Positions 16,302 through 20,913 of a stretch of DNA of 20,913 bases are shown here, one piece after another. The stretch's first letter is position 1, and each line of letters begins with the position of its first letter. This stretch comes from Pseudorhodobacter antarcticus. Its GTDB lineage: Bacteria > Pseudomonadota > Alphaproteobacteria > Rhodobacterales > Rhodobacteraceae. The stretch covers positions 1-20,913 of the forward strand of contig CAMAQR010000061.1 of assembly GCA_945860375.1 (NCBI GenBank), read 5' to 3'. Both the position numbers and the translations under genes were made by a program. The notes beneath the pieces were generated by a model that saw nothing but the letters and a program-made list of their open reading frames with translations, searched no databases and had not been told where the DNA came from.

Positions 16302-17492
16302 TCAACGGAAGGTAACGGTTTCGTACTTGCCGCCTTTGATTTCGAACTGCTTGTAACGGCCGGCGCTTTCGCCTGCGCCCACCAGTTCGACGCCCGACGC
16401 GCCATCATAGTCGATGTCGGTGCCAGCCGCGATCAGCTCCAGTGCCTTGCCCAATTCGCCGGGCAGGATTTTTTCGCCCGGAGCGTTGGCGATGTCCATG
16501 ATCTTTTCTTTGTAGACCTTGGAATCGGTCGACCCTGCTGCGCTCATCGCCAGCATGATCAGGGCAGCGGCGTCATAGGACTCCATCGTGTAAGGCGATG
16601 CAGCTTCAAACGGGGTGGCATTGGCTTTGCCCATTTCAGCCAAGATGGCCGCACCAGCCGAATCCGACTGTGCAACCTGACCGTAAGAGCCGTCCAAAGC
16701 CGGACCGATGGCCAACGGCAGGCTGTCGCCCACCATGCCGCCCGGCAGACCGAACTGGCTGAACGCGCCCGAGTCAAGCGAGGCCTGAATCACGCCCTTG
16801 CCGCCTTGGTCCAGATAACCTGCAACCACCAGCAGATCGCCGCCCGCCGCTGCCAGCGCTGCGACCTCGGCCGCATAGTCGGCTTTGCCGTCTTCGTGCG
16901 GGACGTTGATGGTCACAACGCCGCCCTTGGCGGTGTAGGACGCGGCAATCGCCTCGGCCAGACCCTTGCCGTAGTCGGTGTTGGAATAGGTCAGCGCGAT
17001 GGATTTCACGCCTTTTTCCATCAGGATGTCCGCCATGACTTCGCCTTCGCGCGCATCCGAAGGGGCGGTGCGGAAGAACAGGCCGTCATCTTCAGCCGAC
17101 GAAAGCGCAGGCGAGGTGGCCGAAGGCGACACCATCACGATGCCGTTCGGACGCGCCACGTTCTGCAGCACAGCGCCGGTGACGCCAGAACAGTCGCCGC
17201 CGATGATGCCTTTGACGCCATCTGCCGTGACCATGCGCTCTGCCGCCGAAGTGGCCGCCGCCGAGTCGGCACAGGTGCTGTCGCCGCGAACGGGGACGAA
17301 TACCATGCCATTGGCAGCTTTGCCCGAAGCGTTCACTTCCGTCATCGCCAGTTCAGCCGCCGCAGCCATATGGCCGGTCAGCGATTCGATCGGGCCGGTG
17401 AAGCCGATCAGAATCCCCAGCTTCACGTCCTCAGCCGAAGCAATGCCAGCCATAAGGGCGGTTGCCGCCGTGGCCAAAAGTAGTTTTTTCAT
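16302..17492 (-). CDS. ABC transporter periplasmic binding protein, Leu/Ile/Val-binding (LivJ/LivK) family
   Basis: This 396-residue protein has a Sec signal peptide (MKKLLLATAATALMAGIASA, cleavage before Glu21). The mature start EDVKLGILIGFTGPIESLTG is typical of type 1 periplasmic binding proteins (Peripla_BP_6). Cys74 and Cys101 sit where the LivJ disulfide is found. Later family motifs include GIIGGDCSGVTG, VMVSPSATSP, FFRTAPSD and SNTDYGKGLAEA. It delivers a solute, probably an amino acid or related compound, to LivHM; the ligand cannot be named. A GGGAGA ribosome site lies 5 nt before the ATG. It is the first gene of the operon and is followed by a strong hairpin. The promoter should lie in the 250-bp gap shared with the divergent DUF805 gene. 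Confidence 0.92.
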   Translation of the reverse strand: MKKLLLATAATALMAGIASAEDVKLGILIGFTGPIESLTGHMAAAAELAMTEVNASGKAANGMVFVPVRGDSTCADSAAATSAAERMVTADGVKGIIGGDCSGVTGAVLQNVARPNGIVMVSPSATSPALSSAEDDGLFFRTAPSDAREGEVMADILMEKGVKSIALTYSNTDYGKGLAEAIAASYTAKGGVVTINVPHEDGKADYAAEVAALAAAGGDLLVVAGYLDQGGKGVIQASLDSGAFSQFGLPGGMVGDSLPLAIGPALDGSYGQVAQSDSAGAAILAEMGKANATPFEAASPYTMESYDAAALIMLAMSAAGSTDSKVYKEKIMDIANAPGEKILPGELGKALELIAAGTDIDYDGASGVELVGAGESAGRYKQFEIKGGKYETVTFR

Positions 17493-17594
17493 TGTTATCT
17501 CCCATGTTGGATCGCAATCCTGTCGTCGAACCTAGTTTGCCGTTTCGCAAAAGAAAAGCGTCTTAAAGGACACGGTTCAATCGACTCGCACCTC

Positions 17595-17617
17595 TTTGCA
17601 CAGCGGCAGGGTGCAAA
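17595..17617. promoter_or_regulatory. Inverted repeat TTTGCAC-N9-GTGCAAA, candidate operator
   Basis: Perfect 7-bp arms separated by 9 bp (centre to centre 16 bp) lie in the gap between the divergent binding-protein gene and the DUF805 gene, about 103 bp from the binding-protein start. The geometry suits a dimeric regulator binding successive DNA turns. No regulator can be assigned. The rest of the 250-bp gap shows no further clear structure. Confidence 0.4.
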
Positions 17618-17742
17618 TTGGTCAAAGTCGGGCAAAGACGACGCTGCCTGAAAGGCTGCTGCCGCCGCCGAACCGCAGGACGATGGGCTGGACACAAGCG
17701 CTGCGCGGGCGCAAGATTGAGCCATTTACAAAGGGGCGTCAG

Positions 17743-18156
17743 ATGACTCTGATCGAAGCCGTAAAGTCAGCTTATGCGAATTACGTGAATTTTTCGGGCC
17801 GCGCGCAGCGATCTGCCTATTGGTGGTGGGCGCTGTTTCAATTTGTGGTGGGGGCCATTATCGCCTTGGCCGAAGGCGGCGGGTCGATGACATCGGGCGA
17901 CGGCGCTGTCGGCGTGGCTGTTGTCGGCGGTTTGTTCACGATGCTTTGGACGCTGATCAATCTGTTGCCCGGCCTGTCCCTGTTGGTGCGCCGTTTGCAC
18001 GACACTGACCGGTCTGGCTGGTGGGCGCTGATCCTGTTTGTGCCGCTGATCGGGGTGATTGTGCTGCTGGTGTGGCTGTGCAGCAAAGGCACCAGTGGCG
18101 TGAACCGCTTTGGCCGCGACCCGATGGCGGGCGATCTGTCGTCGACGTTCAACTGA
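17743..18156 (+). CDS. DUF805 family inner-membrane protein
   Basis: This 137-residue protein matches the DUF805 (YhaH-like) pattern. An N-terminal amphipathic stretch contains NYVNFSGRAQRSAYWWWALF (the FxGRxxRxxYW motif), followed by membrane helices, a central RRLHDTDRSGWWALI motif and a C-terminal GTSGVNRFGRDP. Family members are small inner-membrane proteins of unknown function, often near transport genes. I chose the ATG at 17743 because AAAGGGG lies just upstream and family similarity begins there; a longer frame starting at 17596 is mostly basic non-family sequence. It is divergent from the liv operon and convergent with the regulator gene, whose stop codon is one nucleotide away. Confidence 0.88.
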   Translation: MTLIEAVKSAYANYVNFSGRAQRSAYWWWALFQFVVGAIIALAEGGGSMTSGDGAVGVAVVGGLFTMLWTLINLLPGLSLLVRRLHDTDRSGWWALILFVPLIGVIVLLVWLCSKGTSGVNRFGRDPMAGDLSSTFN

Positions 18157-18157
18157 G

Positions 18158-19183
18158 TCAGATCGACAGGCGCACGCCGATGCCGGGGCTGGGCATGCCT
18201 TGGGTGCCGCGTTCCCGGTAGGGCGTCGTGTTGTAATGGCTGCGGTAGCATTTTGAGAAATGCGACGGGCTGGCAAAGCCGCAGGCCAAAGCCACGTTGA
18301 TCACCGACATATCGGTCTGCATCAACAGGTTGCGAGCCTTTTGCAGCCGCAACTCCATATAATACCGCTTTGGGCTGCGGTTGAGATAGCGGCGAAACAG
18401 ACGTTCCAGCTGCCGCGTCGACATGCCCACTTCTTCGGCCAGATCGGCAGGCGATATCGGGTCTTCGATGTTGCTTTCCATCATCTGGATGACTTGGGAC
18501 AACTTCGGATGGCGCACCCCGATCCGCGTGGGAATGGACAGCCGCTGCGTGTCCTGATCGGTGCGGATGGTCGAATAAATCATCAAATCGGCAACGTTGT
18601 TCGCCAAATCCTCACCATGATCAGACGCAATGATCCGCAACATCAGGTCGATGGAGGAAATCCCGCCCGCCGTAGACCAGCGGTTGCCGTCCATCACGAA
18701 CACTGATTTCGTCAGCTTCACATCCTCAAATTCCTCGGCAAACCCGTCCTGGTTTTCCCAATGAATCGTGGCTTTCTTGCCGTCCAGCAGTCCGGCTTTG
18801 GCCAAGGCATAGGCCCCTGTGCACAAGCCGCCGATCGCAACCCCGCGCCGCGCCTCGCGCCGGAGCCAGCCGATCACGGCCCGCGTCGTGCTGCGCTGGA
18901 TGTCGATGCCGCCGCAAACCAGAATGGTGTCGTCGCGGTCCACGTCGTCCAAACCAAAATCCAGCCGGAAGGTTGCGCCGTTCGAACAGGTCTTCTCACC
19001 ACCGCCTTCACCACACAGCGCCCAGGTGTAGACCGGATAGCCCAGCACATGATTGGCCAGCCGCAGCGGTTCGATGGCCCCGGCGAAATTGATCATGGTG
19101 AACTTGTCGAGCAACAGGAAAACAAAGCGGCGAGGGGCTGCGGCTTTTTCAACCTGTGTGGCTTTGCGTTGGGCAATGGACAT
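18158..19183 (-). CDS. GlxA/GbdR-type AraC family transcriptional regulator
   Basis: This is a 341-residue regulator. The N-terminal half (about 18-190) is a DJ-1/PfpI (class I glutamine amidotransferase-like) sensor domain: FVFLLLDKFTM, VCGGIDIQRS, GGLCTGAYALAKAGLLDG with Cys121 at the nucleophile elbow, and the conserved HWEN after it. The C-terminal half (about 228-325) is an AraC/XylS double helix-turn-helix: ISPADLAEEVGMSTRQLERLF, then SVINVALACGFASPSHFSKCYR. Pseudomonas GbdR and CdhR, which control glycine betaine and carnitine use, share this layout and, as I recall them, similar wording of the motifs. The ligand here is unknown. The ATG at 19183 is the usual family start; the open frame extends upstream into non-family sequence. 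It is divergent from the DAHP synthase gene. Confidence 0.9.
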   Translation of the reverse strand: MSIAQRKATQVEKAAAPRRFVFLLLDKFTMINFAGAIEPLRLANHVLGYPVYTWALCGEGGGEKTCSNGATFRLDFGLDDVDRDDTILVCGGIDIQRSTTRAVIGWLRREARRGVAIGGLCTGAYALAKAGLLDGKKATIHWENQDGFAEEFEDVKLTKSVFVMDGNRWSTAGGISSIDLMLRIIASDHGEDLANNVADLMIYSTIRTDQDTQRLSIPTRIGVRHPKLSQVIQMMESNIEDPISPADLAEEVGMSTRQLERLFRRYLNRSPKRYYMELRLQKARNLLMQTDMSVINVALACGFASPSHFSKCYRSHYNTTPYRERGTQGMPSPGIGVRLSI

Positions 19184-19275
19184 CTTGCGACCTGATTTGT
19201 CGTTTCTGGTGCAAGGAAACAGGTATCTTCGCCATCCGCAAGGGCCATCCATGGCGAATTCAAGTCTTTCACCCT

Positions 19276-19303
19276 TTGCTTTCCTCGTTATTTTTCCTAT
19301 ACC
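19276..19303 (+). promoter_or_regulatory. Candidate sigma-70-type promoter for DAHP synthase
   Basis: TTGCTT (19276-19281) and TATACC (19298-19303) are spaced by 16 bp in the 153-bp divergent region and lie about 33 bp before the DAHP synthase start codon. This is a reasonable -35/-10 pair by eye only. Confidence 0.45.
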
Positions 19304-19336
19304 ACGCGGCGATACCGCTAACGGAGGGGATACCCC

Positions 19337-20707
19337 ATGACCAAGGGTTGGACGAAATCGGATTGGCGCGCGAAACCGCGGGTGCAGATGCCAGATTATC
19401 CAGATACGGCCGCACTGAACGCAGTTGAGTCGCAACTGGCCAAGTATCCGCCGCTGGTTTTTGCCGGTGAGGCGCGCAAGCTGAAAAAGCAACTGGCTTT
19501 GGCGGGCGAGGGCAAGGCCTTCTTGCTGCAAGGCGGCGATTGCGCCGAAAGCTTTGCCGAGTTTTCCGCAGACAACATCCGCGACACCTTCCGCGTCATG
19601 CTGCAAATGGCGGTGGTGCTGACCTACGGCGCCAAGGTTCCGGTGATCAAGGTCGGCCGGATGGCCGGGCAGTTCGCCAAGCCACGCTCGGCCAACACCG
19701 AAATGATCGGCGGCGTCGAATACCCGTCCTACCGCGGCGACATCATCAACGGCTTTGAGGCCACGGTTGAAGCACGTCGCCCTGATCCGCAGCGCATGTT
19801 GCAGGCCTATACCCAAGCCGCCGCGTCCCTGAACCTGCTGCGCGCGTTTTCAACGGGCGGTTTTGCCGATATTCACCGCGTTCATTCGTGGACCCTCGGC
19901 TTTGCCGAACATGACAAGGCCGAACGCTACCGCGAAATTTCCAACCGCATTTCCGATGCGCTGGATTTCATGAATGCCGCTGGCGTCGACAGCAACTCGG
20001 CCCCGAACCTTGCGATGGTGGATTTCTACACCAGCCACGAGGCGCTGCTGCTGGAATACGAGGAATCGCTCTGCCGCGTCGACAGCATCACCGGGCAGAA
20101 CGTGGCCGGATCGGGCCATATGATCTGGATCGGCGATCGCACCCGTCAGCCCGATGGCGCGCATGTCGAATTCTGCCGGGGCGTGCTGAACCCGATCGGG
20201 CTGAAATGCGGCCCAACCACCACTGCCGATGACCTCAAGGTGCTGATGGCCAAACTGAATCCCAGCAACGAGGCCGGGCGTCTGACCCTGATCGCGCGCT
20301 TTGGGGCGGGCAAAGTCGGTGAAAATCTGCCGCGCCTGATCAAGGCGGTGCAGGAAGAGGGCGCGAAGGTGGTCTGGTCTTGCGACCCGATGCACGGCAA
20401 CACCATCAAGGCGGCGTCGGGCTACAAAACCCGTCCCTTTGAATCGGTGCTGCGCGAGGTTCGTGAATTCTTTGCGATCCACAAGGCCGAGGGCACCGTC
20501 CCGGGCGGCGTGCATTTTGAAATGACAGGTCAGGACGTGACCGAATGCACCGGCGGTTTGCGCGCCGTGTCGGACGAAAGTCTGGCCGACCGTTACCACA
20601 CCGCTTGCGATCCGCGCCTGAACGCGTCGCAATCGCTGGAACTGGCGTTTCTGGTGTCGGAAGAACTGTCGTCGCAGCGCGCCGAGGCCCGCCGCATCGC
20701 GATGTAA
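19337..20707 (+). CDS. Class II 3-deoxy-7-phosphoheptulonate (DAHP) synthase
   Basis: This 456-residue enzyme condenses phosphoenolpyruvate with erythrose 4-phosphate in the first step of the shikimate pathway, in the cytosol. It is the class II (plant/mycobacterial) type. Motifs include [52 protein letters not shown] and [12 protein letters not shown]. The metal ligands known from Mycobacterium AroG (Cys87, His369, Glu411, Asp441) align with Cys69, His353, Glu395 and Asp425 here at a nearly constant offset, so the active site is intact. The length is normal and the N-terminus is short. The ATG at 19337 follows a strong GGAGGGG ribosome site. It appears to be a single-gene unit with its own promoter; an IS element begins about 60 bp after its stop. 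Confidence 0.95.
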   Translation: MTKGWTKSDWRAKPRVQMPDYPDTAALNAVESQLAKYPPLVFAGEARKLKKQLALAGEGKAFLLQGGDCAESFAEFSADNIRDTFRVMLQMAVVLTYGAKVPVIKVGRMAGQFAKPRSANTEMIGGVEYPSYRGDIINGFEATVEARRPDPQRMLQAYTQAAASLNLLRAFSTGGFADIHRVHSWTLGFAEHDKAERYREISNRISDALDFMNAAGVDSNSAPNLAMVDFYTSHEALLLEYEESLCRVDSITGQNVAGSGHMIWIGDRTRQPDGAHVEFCRGVLNPIGLKCGPTTTADDLKVLMAKLNPSNEAGRLTLIARFGAGKVGENLPRLIKAVQEEGAKVVWSCDPMHGNTIKAASGYKTRPFESVLREVREFFAIHKAEGTVPGGVHFEMTGQDVTECTGGLRAVSDESLADRYHTACDPRLNASQSLELAFLVSEELSSQRAEARRIAM

Positions 20708-20723
20708 GCGATTGATTTTACGA

Positions 20724-20755
20724 ACAAGGGGCGGGGGGAAACCCTCGCCGTTTGT
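20724..20755 (+). terminator. Imperfect hairpin after DAHP synthase
   Basis: ACAA, GGCG and GGG (20724-20736) can pair with CCC, CGCC and TTGT (20742-20755), with small internal loops, 17 nt after the stop codon. There is no good U-tract, so it is only a candidate terminator. Confidence 0.4.
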
Positions 20756-20767
20756 CCTGCGGGTCTA

Positions 20768-20913
20768 GGGTCCAGACTCAATCAAGTCCACCAGATGATG
20801 ACTGCAGCGAGTGCGACGGCTGAAGCGAAGTTCCTGGCAAGCTTGTCGTATCGTGTTGCGATGCGCCGCCAGTCTTTGAGCCTTCCAAACGCGCGTTCGA
20901 TGCGATTTCTGTC
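20768..20913 (-). mobile_element. IS5-family (IS427-like) insertion sequence, one end, partial
   Basis: The transposase C-terminus on the minus strand ends 14 bp from a plausible element end, GGGTCCAGACTCA (20768-20780). The adjacent CTAG (20765-20768) fits the TA target preference known for IS427-group elements. The other end lies outside the window, so the boundary is inferred. Confidence 0.65.
20782..20913 (-). CDS. IS5-family transposase, C-terminal fragment (cut by window end)
   Basis: Only the last 43 residues and the stop are in the window. They include NRIERAFGRLKDWRRIATRYDK, carrying the conserved Glu of the DDE domain in its typical ER-FGRLK-WRRIATRYDK context, followed by a hydrophobic end finishing in IIWWT. 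This is characteristic of IS5-family, IS427-group transposases that are common in Rhodobacterales. The gene runs leftward toward the DAHP synthase gene. Whether the full gene is intact cannot be seen. Confidence 0.88.
   Translation of the reverse strand, partial: DRNRIERAFGRLKDWRRIATRYDKLARNFASAVALAAVIIWWT

Noticed and set aside
19184..19816. N-terminal extension of the AraC-type regulator
   Set aside because: The upstream frame runs antisense through the DAHP synthase gene and shows none of the regulator's domain features; the family start fits at 19183.

Overview
The window reads as chromosomal DNA from a GC-rich alphaproteobacterium, most likely a Rhodobacterales (Roseobacter-group) marine bacterium. 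That inference rests on the RTX proteins ending in a Hint_2 domain, a DMGDH-type FAD/GcvT oxidoreductase, a liv-type ABC operon, a class II DAHP synthase and an IS5/IS427-like transposase. No rRNA, tRNA or CRISPR was seen.

Layout. 1-317: intergenic, with four 13-bp repeats at an exact 23-bp period and then an AT-rich promoter-like stretch. 318-6818: two large tandem paralogues on the + strand. Each has a different N-terminal extracellular domain (choice-of-anchor L plus a cadherin/Ig-like domain; NIDO-like), RTX calcium-binding arrays, and a C-terminal Hint domain. 6859-7437 (-): MobA/MocA-like nucleotidyltransferase. 7438-7758: a 60-bp tandem array of hairpins, then two strong hairpins behind the next gene. 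7759-10179 (-): dimethylglycine/sarcosine dehydrogenase-like FAD + GcvT protein. 10351-11892 (+): ArnT-like membrane glycosyltransferase, overlapping convergently with the liv operon. 11876-17492 (-): branched-chain-amino-acid-type ABC operon in the order binding protein, livG, small exported protein, livF, livH, livM. 17743-18156 (+): DUF805 membrane protein. 18158-19183 (-): GlxA/GbdR-type AraC regulator. 19337-20707 (+): class II DAHP synthase. 20768-end: the end of an IS5-family element with a transposase C-terminus on the minus strand.

How the parts may work together. The two RTX/Hint proteins look like type I-secreted, calcium-folded surface or matrix proteins; no secretion genes are in the window. 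The liv operon is tightly coupled (ATGA overlap, gaps of 1-4 nt). A 13-bp perfect hairpin between the binding-protein gene and livG probably sets their stoichiometry. The GbdR-like regulator and the DMGDH-like enzyme could belong to one methylated-amine regulon, but this is inference only.

The least explained items are the modular construction of the RTX/Hint pair, including an EF-hand-like DxDGDRxDxxD signature near the entry to four RTX arrays; the 60-bp hairpin array, which shows a compensatory base change; the 23-bp-period array upstream of the RTX genes; and the small exported protein inside the liv operon. I found no clearly new defence or mobile system.
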